Notes under the pieces: model-generated
What the model was told of the DNA's origin: nothing
Database searches by the model: none
What the model saw: only the letters and a program-made list of their open reading frames with translations
Shown here: positions 53,228 through 62,022 of the stretch, piece by piece
Position numbering within the stretch: position 1 is the first letter of the stretch
Layout: every line of letters begins with the position of its first letter
Program-made: the position numbers and the translations under genes
Source: Verrucomicrobiales bacterium
GTDB taxonomy: Bacteria > Verrucomicrobiota > Verrucomicrobiia > Verrucomicrobiales > V1-33
NCBI GenBank assembly: GCA_028293125.1
Contig: JAQGPJ010000005.1
Span: 1 to 64,000, forward strand
Reading direction: 5' to 3'
DNA: 64,000 nucleotides

Positions 53228-54870
53228 GCGCCTTTCACACTTTTCATTCCGGCTCTGATTCCAGTTCCGCATGCGGATTCGATTGCGGTTCCGGGCCCGA
53301 ATGCGAATCCGGTTTCCATCCCGGCTCCCCTGTCAAATCCCCGCCCGTCCTCCCCCGCGAGCCGCAGGCCGGCTGGCGCATCGCCCGCGGCGGGGACCGC
53401 CGTCCGGACCATGCCCGCCGCTTTGCCGGGCGCGCCCGGAACATCCCGGAATCCCCGCAGTTCTGGCTGTGGTATCAGCACCGCTGGATCCACGACCGCA
53501 GCCTCATGCGGCTGTTCTCCAAGAGCCGGCGCGTCGGCATCAGCTACGCCACCGCCTATGACTATGTGCGCACCCGCAGCCTGGCCGCGTGCCGGGCGGA
53601 CGCGTGGGTCAGCAGCCGGGACGAGGTGTCGGCGCTGGAGTTCCAGCGCTACTGCGCGGCCTTCGCCAAAACGCTCAACGTGGGCGCAAGGGACCTCGGC
53701 CTGCAGGTGCTGCAGGAAAGCAAAAGCGGCGCCGTCAAAACCACCGCCCATGTGCTCGGCTTCGCCAACGGGAAGCGCATTTACGCCCTGTCCGGAAACC
53801 CCGACGCCATGGCCAGCAAGGGCGGCGATGTGGGGCTGGACGAGTTCGCCCTGCGGCAGGATCCGCAGCAGGCGTTCTCGATCGCCAAGCCCACCATCAC
53901 ATGGGGCGGACGGCTGGCCCTCATCAGCTCCATGCGCCCCGGATACTTCGCGGACATTTGCCAGGAGATCGAGGAAAAGGGCAATCCCAAGGGATGGAGC
54001 TATCACAAAATCACGCTGCAGGACGCATTGGACCAGGGGTTCCTGTGGAAGCTGCAGTCCCAGCTGGCCCCGGACAATGAACGGCTGGGATGGGACGAGG
54101 CGCAGTATTTCGACCACGAGCGCGCCAGCGCGGCGGACGCCGAGGCCTTCGCCCAGGAATTCATGTGCGTGCCGGCGGATGAGAGCGCGGCCTTCATCAC
54201 CCACGACATGATCCGCGGCTGTGAATACCCGCAGAGCAAGGCGTGGGAATGGACGCTGGAGGAGGCGGAGCAGGCCGCCGGGAACGGCGCCCGGCTTTAC
54301 GGCGGGCTGGACATCGGGCGCAAAAAGGATTTCACATGGTTCACCCTGACGAAAAAGGTCGGCGGCTGCCATTTTGTCAGGAGCATTGTCCGCCTGCGCG
54401 GCGAGACCTTCCAGGAGCAGGAGCGCCGACTGTACCCGTGGTTCCGCGTGTGCCGCCGCCTGTGCGGCGACAGCACGGGACTGGGCGCGCAGTTCATGGA
54501 GGACGCCCGCCGGCTGATCGGCCGCTGGCAGGTGGAGGAGGTCAACTTCACCCAGCCCGTCAAAGAGGACCTGGCCTATCCGGTGCGCACCGCCTTTGAG
54601 GACCGCGCGCTGCGCCTTCCCTGCGACCCGCTGCTGGCCGCGCATCTGCGGGCCATCCGCCGGGAGACCACCAAGTCGGGCAACATCCGGTTCACCGCCG
54701 ATTCCTCGGAGGACGGCCATGCGGACGGCTTCTGGTCGCTGGCCCTCTGTCTCCACGCCGCCGGTGGGCAGCCTCCGCCCGTGATGCCCGCTGCCTTCGC
54801 CGCCGCCACGGGCACCAGCACTGCGGGACGCGGGCTATATGCCTCCGCCCGCCGTCTCCGCGCGCTCTGA
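53224..54870 (+). CDS. Phage terminase large subunit (Mu gp28-like)
   Basis: 548 residues from ATG 53224, which overlaps the upstream TGA. A low-complexity leader (HSGSDSSSACGFDCGSGPEC) is followed by the ATPase domain with a degenerate Walker A region (LMRLFSKSRRVGISYATAYD), Walker B-like GGDVGLDEFAL, and a C-terminal RNase-H-like nuclease (GARLYGGLDIGRKKDFTWFT, then CGDSTGLGAQFMEDA). The end carries EDGHADGFWSLALCLHA, the last nuclease acid. The protein drives DNA packaging. The leader is built from degenerate hexanucleotides and is probably not needed for function. Confidence 0.88.
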   Translation: MSAFHTFHSGSDSSSACGFDCGSGPECESGFHPGSPVKSPPVLPREPQAGWRIARGGDRRPDHARRFAGRARNIPESPQFWLWYQHRWIHDRSLMRLFSKSRRVGISYATAYDYVRTRSLAACRADAWVSSRDEVSALEFQRYCAAFAKTLNVGARDLGLQVLQESKSGAVKTTAHVLGFANGKRIYALSGNPDAMASKGGDVGLDEFALRQDPQQAFSIAKPTITWGGRLALISSMRPGYFADICQEIEEKGNPKGWSYHKITLQDALDQGFLWKLQSQLAPDNERLGWDEAQYFDHERASAADAEAFAQEFMCVPADESAAFITHDMIRGCEYPQSKAWEWTLEEAEQAAGNGARLYGGLDIGRKKDFTWFTLTKKVGGCHFVRSIVRLRGETFQEQERRLYPWFRVCRRLCGDSTGLGAQFMEDARRLIGRWQVEEVNFTQPVKEDLAYPVRTAFEDRALRLPCDPLLAAHLRAIRRETTKSGNIRFTADSSEDGHADGFWSLALCLHAAGGQPPPVMPAAFAAATGTSTAGRGLYASARRLRAL

Positions 54871-54904
54871 CCGTTGGATTGGTAAATTTTTATATTGTCA
54901 GGTT

Positions 54905-56245
54905 ATGATAAAAATTCTGGATCTATTCCGAAAAAAGACCCCGTCCGCCGGCTTCACCCCGGCGGCCCGGCGGACGTGGGTCAGCGCTTTGTCCGCCACC
55001 GACGCCATCGTGCAGGCCGGCGGCTGGCGCGACAGCCACAATCCCCTGCGCGGCCTGACCCCCTGGTATGTCACCGGCATGGTGGAGGCCGCCCAGCGCG
55101 GGGCCCAGACGGAGTTCCAGTGGCTGCTGAAATGGATCCGCGACGAGGACGCGGTGGTGGCCGCCCTGGTGGAGCGCAGTCTTTCCGCGCTCTCGGCGCT
55201 GGAGTGGGATGTGCTCATCCCCGAGCATCTGGACGCCGGCCAAAGGGCCTTGGCGGAGGCCCAGCAGGCGGCGCTGAAGGAGTTCTACACCGGCCTGCGG
55301 TCGCTGCGGGAATCCATCGAGGCCATCGGTCTGGCGCGCTTCACCGGCTGCGCCTTTCTGGAAAAAGTGGCTACCCCGGACGGTCCTCAGCTGTGCCCGG
55401 TGCCGCCGTGGTATTTTGTCAGGAACGGCAGCCGCGGGCCATGGGCCTACAATTCCGCGCTGTCCATGGGCGCCACCACCGGCATCCCGCTGGATCCGCG
55501 CGGGTGGGTGATCCGCGAGGCGGAGGCGCCGGTGGGTCGGAAGGCGGCGCGGCTGTTTGTCATCAAGAACATGTCGGTTAAGGACTGGCAGGGATTTGCG
55601 GAGGTGTTTGGCATCCCGGCCATCTTCGCCATCATGCCGGAGGGCATCACCGACCGGCAGCGGGACGAATTCCAGACCATCGCCCAGCAGATCATCAGCG
55701 ACGCCCGCGGGGCTCTGCCGCCCGGGTCCGACATCAAAACCGTGGAGGCCAAAAACACCGGCAACAGTCCGTTCCGGGAACTGGCCGAGTGGTGCGACAG
55801 CCAGCTGGTCATCGCCGGCACGGGGGGTCTGCTGACCATGCTCACGGCTCCGGGCAGCGGCACTCTGGCGGGGTCGGCGCATCAGGAGGCTTTTCAGTTA
55901 CTGGCCAAACGGGAGGCGGTGATGGTCAGTGAAATCATGCAGGAGCAGGTGGACCAGCCCCTGCTGGAGGACCTGTTTCCCGGACAGCCGGTCCTGGCTT
56001 ACTGGCAGCTGTCACCGGTGGTGGAGCATGACCCCGCGCAGGTCATTGACCATGCGGTGAAGCTGAAGTCCGCCGGCTGCCGGATCCGCCTGGGCCAGCT
56101 GAGGGAGCGCACCGGGTATGAGCTGGAGGCGGTGGACGGGGGCGGGGCAGGGAAGGTGGACGGGATGGACGCGGTGGGCGGGCCGCTGAATCACCGCGGC
56201 GAAGGCTTGGTGGACGGCTGTTCCTTTAACTCCTCACAACCATGA
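54905..56245 (+). CDS. Phage portal protein, DUF935 / Mu gp29-like
   Basis: 446 residues from ATG 54905 (MIKILDLFRKKTPSAGFTPA). DUF935 features: RGLTPWYVTGMVEAAQRGAQ near the start, RDEDAVVAALVERSLSALSA, LEWDVLIPE, and a late PVLAYWQLSPVVEHDPAQVI. It forms the DNA entry ring of the head. The C-terminus (GGGAGKVDGMDAVGGPLNHR) is poorly conserved. A 34-bp AT-rich gap separates it from the terminase, and its TGA overlaps the next ATG. Confidence 0.85.
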   Translation: MIKILDLFRKKTPSAGFTPAARRTWVSALSATDAIVQAGGWRDSHNPLRGLTPWYVTGMVEAAQRGAQTEFQWLLKWIRDEDAVVAALVERSLSALSALEWDVLIPEHLDAGQRALAEAQQAALKEFYTGLRSLRESIEAIGLARFTGCAFLEKVATPDGPQLCPVPPWYFVRNGSRGPWAYNSALSMGATTGIPLDPRGWVIREAEAPVGRKAARLFVIKNMSVKDWQGFAEVFGIPAIFAIMPEGITDRQRDEFQTIAQQIISDARGALPPGSDIKTVEAKNTGNSPFRELAEWCDSQLVIAGTGGLLTMLTAPGSGTLAGSAHQEAFQLLAKREAVMVSEIMQEQVDQPLLEDLFPGQPVLAYWQLSPVVEHDPAQVIDHAVKLKSAGCRIRLGQLRERTGYELEAVDGGGAGKVDGMDAVGGPLNHRGEGLVDGCSFNSSQP

Positions 56246-57306
56246 CCATGAACAAGGCGCCGCAATACATTTTCAATGACCAGGATGGGTGGTTTGACGT
56301 GCTCAGGCCGGGGGAGTTTCCCAACACCAAGGGGGACCGGCATGTGCTGCAGCTGATCGCTCCGGAGGATCTGGCGGGCATCGTGGACCAGTGGGTGGCG
56401 GAGGGGAAACCGGAGTTCCTCGTGGATTCCGACCATTTCAGTTATGACCAGGCGCATGATACCCGGGCGCTGGGATGGGGCACCGGTCTGCGGGTGGATC
56501 ATGGCGTGCTTCAGGCCCGCGCGCGCTGGAGCGCCGCCGGTCAGGCGGATGTGGAGAACGGCAGCTACCGCTTCTGCTCCGCCAGTGTCCACAGCCGCGA
56601 CGAATCCGGGCAGGCGGAGGGGGCCGGCCAAACCCGCGAAGCGCCCATCCGCACCCGGCCTTTCCGGCTGGATTCCATCGCCCTGACCAACCGGCCCAAC
56701 ATCCCCGGCCTGCGTCCTCTCACCAACCGCGCCGCCGCGCCGGTCACTGTTTTTTCACCCACACCCCAACCACCACCAACACCCAACCGCATGGATCACC
56801 AAGCCATCGCCGCCCTTCTGGGCCTTCCCGAATCCGCCACCGACGCGGAGATCACCAACGCCGCCACCGTGCTGACCAACCGCGCGCGCTCCGCCGAGGA
56901 GGCCGCCGCCGATGCCGACATGGCCCGGTTCGCCGCCGTCATCCCAGACGCCTCCAAACCCTACTGGCGCGGCCAGCTCATCAGCAACCGCGCCGCCGCC
57001 CTGCCGGTGCTGGAGTCCATGCTCCCCCTGCTGTCCGCCGCGTCCACTTCCTCCACAGGGCCTGCCCCGTCCACAGGACACACCGCCGGCGGCTTCCAGC
57101 CCGCCCCGCTTCACAACCGCACGGACGCCGCTCCGCCGCCCCCGCCCGGATCCGGCAATGCCGGCGGCCGCCAGCCGCTGACCGAAGCGGACAAAATGAG
57201 CCGTCAGAACTCCGCCATCGCCCTGGTCCTGAACCGCAACCGGGGCCTGTCCCATGCGGAGGCCTTCGACATCGCCCGCACGGAACAGCCCGGCCTGTTT
57301 CAGTAA
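56242..57306 (+). CDS. Phage head protease with C-terminal scaffold, Mu gpI-like
   Basis: 354 residues, start overlapping the portal stop (ATGA). The N-terminal protease domain has VDSDHFSYDQAHDTRALGWG (catalytic His region) and YRFCSASVHSRDESGQ (catalytic Ser region), the pattern of Mu gpI. From about 184 (MDHQAIAALLGLPESATDAE) the protein is helical and Ala-rich and corresponds to the scaffold part. In Mu, gene I contains an internal start for the scaffold gpZ. Confidence 0.82.
   Translation: MTMNKAPQYIFNDQDGWFDVLRPGEFPNTKGDRHVLQLIAPEDLAGIVDQWVAEGKPEFLVDSDHFSYDQAHDTRALGWGTGLRVDHGVLQARARWSAAGQADVENGSYRFCSASVHSRDESGQAEGAGQTREAPIRTRPFRLDSIALTNRPNIPGLRPLTNRAAAPVTVFSPTPQPPPTPNRMDHQAIAALLGLPESATDAEITNAATVLTNRARSAEEAAADADMARFAAVIPDASKPYWRGQLISNRAAALPVLESMLPLLSAASTSSTGPAPSTGHTAGGFQPAPLHNRTDAAPPPPPGSGNAGGRQPLTEADKMSRQNSAIALVLNRNRGLSHAEAFDIARTEQPGLFQ
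56791..57306 (+). CDS. Possible internal scaffold protein (gpZ-like) nested in the protease gene
   Basis: ATG 56791 begins MDHQAIAALLGLPESATDAE after a Pro-rich linker (PTPQPPPTPNR). Translation from here would give a 171-residue scaffold sharing the protease C-terminus, as Mu gpZ does with gpI. There is no clear ribosome binding site just upstream (CACCAACACCCAACCGC), so this is inferred from the family only. Confidence 0.4.
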   Translation: MDHQAIAALLGLPESATDAEITNAATVLTNRARSAEEAAADADMARFAAVIPDASKPYWRGQLISNRAAALPVLESMLPLLSAASTSSTGPAPSTGHTAGGFQPAPLHNRTDAAPPPPPGSGNAGGRQPLTEADKMSRQNSAIALVLNRNRGLSHAEAFDIARTEQPGLFQ

Positions 57307-57389
57307 TCCGTCCGGCTGTCTGTCTGTCTGTCCGACCGACCGGGCAGCCCGAAATTCAGAATCTTATCCAATCCGAACAACCAAACATC

Positions 57390-57761
57390 ATGGTAACCAA
57401 AGAAGGTCTCACTGATCTGCTGACCACCGAAGCCCCCGAAGGCATTCTTGTGGATGCCGCCGGCGTGGCTGTGGCATCCGCCTCCGCGCTGCCCTATGGG
57501 GCTGTCATCCGCTCCGACGACCCGGACGGACTCTCCACCGTGGCCCTGCCGGGCTATGACGGCATTATTGAGCTGAAGTGCCACACCGCCGCCGGCGCCA
57601 TCACCAAGGGCACACTGCTCGTCTCCCACGGCAACGGCACCGTGAAGGCCGATCCCGGCACCGGAGCCCGCGTCATCGTGGGCCGCGCCGTGGAGGTCGG
57701 GGCCAACAGCGCGCTGCTGAAGGCCATCCTGTTCTCCGCGCCCATCCTTTACGCCAGCTGA
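57390..57761 (+). CDS. Small phage head protein (DUF2190/decoration-like)
   Basis: 123 residues from ATG 57390 (MVTKEGLTDLLTTEAPEGIL). Beta-rich with a capsid-decoration-like pattern (IIELKCHTAAGAITKGTLLV, GRAVEVGANSALLKAILFSA). It lies between the protease and the major capsid gene, where Mu-like phages carry decoration or head-stabilising proteins. An open frame continues upstream, but this ATG starts after the protease stop. Confidence 0.65.
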   Translation: MVTKEGLTDLLTTEAPEGILVDAAGVAVASASALPYGAVIRSDDPDGLSTVALPGYDGIIELKCHTAAGAITKGTLLVSHGNGTVKADPGTGARVIVGRAVEVGANSALLKAILFSAPILYAS

Positions 57762-57873
57762 ACCTACCGCAGGCCAGCGGCCCTCCCGCCGCGCCGCGCT
57801 GTCCTATTCCACCCTATTCCATCCTGTCCCGCCATCTCCGGCGATCTCCTATCCCATCTTACTGAATCCCTGA

Positions 57874-58887
57874 ATGAAATCCAAGCTTAGCCATTCCTTT
57901 GCAGCTACTCCGGCCCTCTTCGCCGCCACCGCGTGGCAGAATGACCCCGCCGTCCGCCTCCTGTTCAACAACAGTCCGGCGGCCTTCAACAGCACCCTGA
58001 CGACCTATGCGCAGGGTTATTCCACGGACATCGCCGCGCAGTCCACCGCCTCCTTCATCGCCCCGTGGGTGGTGACCGGCCGGGCGTCCGGGCAATTCAA
58101 GCGCTACGATGAGAAGTCGTCCTTCGCGGTCTATAAAACGGACCGCGGCATCGGCGAGGGCCGCCAGCGCATCGTGTTCGGCGCGGACGATCCGTTCTTC
58201 AATTGCCGGCCCCACGGTCTGGAAATCCCCACGGACGACTTCGAGAAGGAGCAGGCCGGGGTGACCGGCGACCGCTTCCCGCTCATGCAGGCGAAGATCC
58301 GCACCCTCGTGGCCGCCGCCTACCGCAGCCGCGAGTTCAATGTGTGGGCGAAGATCAAAGCCGCCAAGGCCGCCACCGGCGGCATCGGGGTGTGGTCCAA
58401 TGCCGCCAACGATCCTATCAAGGAAATCAATGGGGAGATTCAGGGCATCGCGAATGACACGGGGATGCTGCCCAACCGCATGGTCATGTCCCTCTCCGCC
58501 TGGGCCACGGTGCTGGACCATGCCAAGGTGCTGTCCCGCCGGTCCGGCGTCAGTCAGGACGGAGTCACTTACTCGGACTTCGCCCGCATGCTGCTGAATC
58601 CGCAGATTCAGATCAAGGTGGGCATGATCCCCTACGACACCGCCGCGCGCGGCCTGGCCGTCAGCAAGTCCAACATCATCGGCGCGGAGGTCTTCATCTT
58701 CCACGCCCAGGACCAGCCGGACACTCTTGATCCCTCCTTCGCCAAGTCCTTCAGCACCTTCGGGCGGGGAGTCGATGAAGTGAAGACCTACCGCGAAAAG
58801 GAGCTCATGGAAATCGCCGCCGTGGACTGGTCCGAGGACGTCCAGGTCGTCTCCCCCCTCGCCGGCCGACGCATCACCGTCGGTTGA
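57874..58887 (+). CDS. Phage major capsid protein
   Basis: 337 residues. Mid-size, with features of major capsid proteins of Mu-like phages: a helical N-arm, ASFIAPWVVTGRASGQFKRY, a central FNVWAKIKAAKAATGGIGVW, PNRMVMSLSAWATVLDHAKV, and a beta-rich C-terminal domain (FGRGVDEVKTYREKELMEIA). Position after protease/scaffold and decoration genes supports the call. A 112-bp gap upstream is free of genes. Confidence 0.78.
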   Translation: MKSKLSHSFAATPALFAATAWQNDPAVRLLFNNSPAAFNSTLTTYAQGYSTDIAAQSTASFIAPWVVTGRASGQFKRYDEKSSFAVYKTDRGIGEGRQRIVFGADDPFFNCRPHGLEIPTDDFEKEQAGVTGDRFPLMQAKIRTLVAAAYRSREFNVWAKIKAAKAATGGIGVWSNAANDPIKEINGEIQGIANDTGMLPNRMVMSLSAWATVLDHAKVLSRRSGVSQDGVTYSDFARMLLNPQIQIKVGMIPYDTAARGLAVSKSNIIGAEVFIFHAQDQPDTLDPSFAKSFSTFGRGVDEVKTYREKELMEIAAVDWSEDVQVVSPLAGRRITVG

Positions 58888-58919
58888 CTCTCAATAACCA
58901 ATCAGCCCCTCCCAGCCCC

Positions 58920-59363
58920 ATGCCCTGGACCCAATGCACCACCGCTCTCGCCGAATCCCTGATGGGACCGGCGGAGCTGGACGTCATCCGCCTCCATCTG
59001 GGGGAGGACTACCGCGCCCAGGTGCTGGCCGCTGTGGTGGCCTCCGTGCGTGGTTACTGCGCCGCCCGTGGGGAGCTGGGCGAGGAGGGCAGCATTCCGC
59101 CCGAGTGCGTCCAGGCGCTTGGGAGCCTCTACCGGCAGCGGCTGCTCGCGGCCCTGCCGGTGGACCATCTCATGACTGAAACCCGGCAGGCGGAGACCCG
59201 GGACGCCTGGCAGTTCCTCCGCGATGCGGGGGCCGGGCGGGTGGGCATCACCCGTCCGTCCCCGGTCTCCACCGGTCCGGAACAGCTCAGCACCGGCCCC
59301 GTTTCCCCTGGCATTTGCGCTCCCCGCCGCCGGCGTGACCGGCGGTCGCTGGACGGCAGTTAG
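58920..59363 (+). CDS. Phage head-tail connector-like protein
   Basis: 147 residues from ATG 58920; a TTG at 58884 overlapping the capsid stop is a less likely start. All-helical first part (ELDVIRLHLGEDYRAQVLAA, VRGYCAARGELGEEGSIPPE, LGSLYRQRLLAALPV), similar in layout to Mu gpJ-type connectors. The C-terminal tail (PGICAPRRRRDRRSLDGS) is basic and disordered. Call based on position and helical pattern only. Confidence 0.6.
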   Translation: MPWTQCTTALAESLMGPAELDVIRLHLGEDYRAQVLAAVVASVRGYCAARGELGEEGSIPPECVQALGSLYRQRLLAALPVDHLMTETRQAETRDAWQFLRDAGAGRVGITRPSPVSTGPEQLSTGPVSPGICAPRRRRDRRSLDGS

Positions 59364-59396
59364 GATCCCGCACGGCACCTCTTCATCCCTTTTTTT

Positions 59397-62009
59397 ATGG
59401 AACCCGCTATCTTCTATACCCGCGCCCGCCGGCGCGACAGCCGCCATGGCACTGTAGCCGTGCCTTTCAGCGCCTGGCAGGGCTCCATGATCCGCTGGCG
59501 CATCGGCATCCTGCGGGATGACGGGGTCCTGGACGATCTAAGCGGCATCACCGGCGTCGTTTTGAATATCGTGAGCTACGGCGGCACCAAGCCTGGGGAA
59601 ACCCCGTGGGTGCTGCGCACGGTGCCGGCGGCTGATTTTTCGGCTCCCGCGAATGCCGGCGCGGTGATGGACGGCACCGGCTGGCACGCCGAGGTGTCGC
59701 TGTCCTCCGAGGAGATGACCCTGCCGGTGGAGGACAGCGGCAGCCGGGCGTATTGGTTTGAATGGAGGGCCAACACCGCCGCCGGCACGGTCATCCTCGC
59801 TGCCGGCCAGCTGGTGGTGCGCGGCATCGGCGGCACCAGCGGCAACTACGCCCGCACCGCTGAGGTAACCAGTGAGTCCGCCGCCCGGGCTGCCGCCGAC
59901 ACTGCGGAGGCCACTCTGCGCGCCAGTGGAGACGCTGCCGAAGCCGCCGCGCGGACCGCCGCCCTGAACGCGGAGACCTCCGCCAGAACAGCAGCGGATA
60001 CGGTGGAGGCCACCGCCCGCGCGGAGGCGGACGCCGTCGAGGCCGCCACCCGTCAGGCCGCCGTCAGCGCCGAGGCTTCCGCGCGGACGCAGGCTGTGGG
60101 CAACCTCACCACCACCGTCACCACTCTGACCGAATCCATGCAGGGCCTGCAGGTGGGCGACGCCTTCCGCGTGGCCAATGTGGCGGACCTGCCCGGCACC
60201 GCCAACAGCACCGGGGCGACGCGCTTTGCCGAGGTTTACAACGACAGCGGCAGCGCCGCCAGCAATGGCCGCTACTGGCAGGCCGCCGGGTCCGCCACGT
60301 GGGCCAAGGTCGCCGGCGATGTGACCGGCCGGGTGGCCACGCTGGAGGCCTTCGAGGCTGCCGCCCAGCCCCGGCTGCCCGCGGTGGAGAGCCACGCCGG
60401 CATCCTGGAGGTGCTGCTCGACGCCAACCGCCGCCCTGTCCGGACGCATTGGACCGACGGCACCACCAGCCTGCGGCTGGCCGCTGACAGCATCCCGGAA
60501 ATAGGCCTGTCCCATCTGGCCCCGGAGGTAAAGTCGGCCCTGCCGGCCGCCGATGACTACAACGATGTGCTGCTGCTCTGGAAGGACGGGAGCGGCCGGC
60601 CCCTGCTGTATTTCCGGGACAACGGGCGGGCGGTCCTCCGGCTGGATGACGGCACCGTCACGGGATCCATGCTGACGGACGGCAGCCTGACCACCGCCAA
60701 GCTGGCGGACGGCGCAGTCACCCGCGCCAAGATGGCCGCCGAGGCCCAGGCGGCGTTCCCGGTGCTGGACGACTACAACGGCATTCTCTGGATGCTGCGG
60801 GACGCCAATGGCCGCCCCCTGATGTATTTTGACAGCGACGGCACGCTGCGGGCGAAGATCGCCGGCACTCAGGACACCGCCCAGCTGCGGGCGGATGTGA
60901 CCGCCCTGCGGGGATGGTGCCACGGGGAGCACACTCTTCCCAACGTGCATCTGAGGCTGGCGCGCATCAAATATGGCTATTCCGAGCGGTGCGTGATCGC
61001 CAACATGGGGGACAGCTGGACGGCGCATCCGGGCCGGTTCGGGACTCCGCTGCTGAGGATGCTCCAAGGGGAGTATGGCGGCACCGCCTGCGGGTTCTTC
61101 GGCTTTGGGTATTTCAGCAATGACGGCAGCGTGAACGGTTGCTCCGACCGCGCCAAAGCCAACGGCAGCGCGGACCCGGCCTGGACGCGGGACTCCACCG
61201 CCGCCGGGGGCGTTTACAGTCCCGACGGCTGCCACGTCCACACCGCCACGGCGGGCACTTGGGTGGAGATCAATGTTTTCACGGCCCAGCCCAGTCCGAA
61301 AATCTACTTCCGCCGGCGTCCGGGCGGCGGCGCCTTCCGGTGGTGTGTCAACGCCGGAGCGTGGACCAGTGTCAGCACGGACGGCGCGGACGGATTCGCT
61401 TCCTCCACCATCACCATTCCGGCTGCCGCCTGCACCATCCGCGTGGAGGTGGAGAGTGGCGGCACCCATGGCGTGACCCTCGCCGGCCTCAACTTCGAGA
61501 GCGCCACCGGCATCATGGTCCACAAATGGGCGCGGTCCGGATCCCAGGCCCACGAGTTTGTCAGCGCCCTGAACAAGGACTTCTTTCAGTCCGGCATTCT
61601 GGCCATGGCTCCCCACCTGGTGACCTTCCTGTGGGGGACCAATGAGCAATACTGGAACACGGAGCCGGCGGTGATGGCCGCCGGCATCCTCACCCTTGTC
61701 AGCTGGATCAAGGAGGTGAGGCCCCTCTGCGATTTCCTCCTGATCTGCCCCGCCCAGACAAAGCAGGAGGCGGAGGGACACGCCCACGGCATCCGCGACT
61801 ACCGGGACGCGGTGCGGGCCGCCGCCGTGGCCGCCCGCGCCGGGTTCATCGACCTCACGGAGGTCTGGGGGGACTACGAAAAATACAAATACGCCGGGGA
61901 TGGCACCACTCTCAATTTCCTGACGTCCGACGGCATCCACACCGATATCGACCGCGGGGCCATCGTGACCGCGGACGCTGTTTTCAAATTCTTCACCAAA
62001 CGCGTTTAA
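59397..62009 (+). CDS. Phage tail fibre / receptor-binding protein with SGNH-hydrolase domain
   Basis: 870 residues. Residues 1-145 resemble a BppU-type baseplate attachment domain (AVPFSAWQGSMIRWRIGILR). About 150-240 is a long Ala-rich repetitive helix (SAARAAADTAEATLRASGDA) suited to a trimeric coiled coil. Two related units follow at about 385-400 and 460-475 (DDYNDVLLLWKDGSGRPLLY and DDYNGILWMLRDANGRPLMY). The C-terminal domain has the SGNH blocks G538-D539-S540 (IANMGDSWTAHP), GTNE at 747-750 and DGIH at 845-848 (Asp and catalytic His), so an esterase acting on surface sugar O-acetyl groups is likely. Confidence 0.82.
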   Translation: MEPAIFYTRARRRDSRHGTVAVPFSAWQGSMIRWRIGILRDDGVLDDLSGITGVVLNIVSYGGTKPGETPWVLRTVPAADFSAPANAGAVMDGTGWHAEVSLSSEEMTLPVEDSGSRAYWFEWRANTAAGTVILAAGQLVVRGIGGTSGNYARTAEVTSESAARAAADTAEATLRASGDAAEAAARTAALNAETSARTAADTVEATARAEADAVEAATRQAAVSAEASARTQAVGNLTTTVTTLTESMQGLQVGDAFRVANVADLPGTANSTGATRFAEVYNDSGSAASNGRYWQAAGSATWAKVAGDVTGRVATLEAFEAAAQPRLPAVESHAGILEVLLDANRRPVRTHWTDGTTSLRLAADSIPEIGLSHLAPEVKSALPAADDYNDVLLLWKDGSGRPLLYFRDNGRAVLRLDDGTVTGSMLTDGSLTTAKLADGAVTRAKMAAEAQAAFPVLDDYNGILWMLRDANGRPLMYFDSDGTLRAKIAGTQDTAQLRADVTALRGWCHGEHTLPNVHLRLARIKYGYSERCVIANMGDSWTAHPGRFGTPLLRMLQGEYGGTACGFFGFGYFSNDGSVNGCSDRAKANGSADPAWTRDSTAAGGVYSPDGCHVHTATAGTWVEINVFTAQPSPKIYFRRRPGGGAFRWCVNAGAWTSVSTDGADGFASSTITIPAAACTIRVEVESGGTHGVTLAGLNFESATGIMVHKWARSGSQAHEFVSALNKDFFQSGILAMAPHLVTFLWGTNEQYWNTEPAVMAAGILTLVSWIKEVRPLCDFLLICPAQTKQEAEGHAHGIRDYRDAVRAAAVAARAGFIDLTEVWGDYEKYKYAGDGTTLNFLTSDGIHTDIDRGAIVTADAVFKFFTKRV

Positions 62010-62022
62010 AAAATTCAAAGCC

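Noticed and set aside
56475-57389. Upstream extension of the small head protein gene
   Set aside because: It runs through the protease gene in another frame with an Arg/Pro/His-rich translation.
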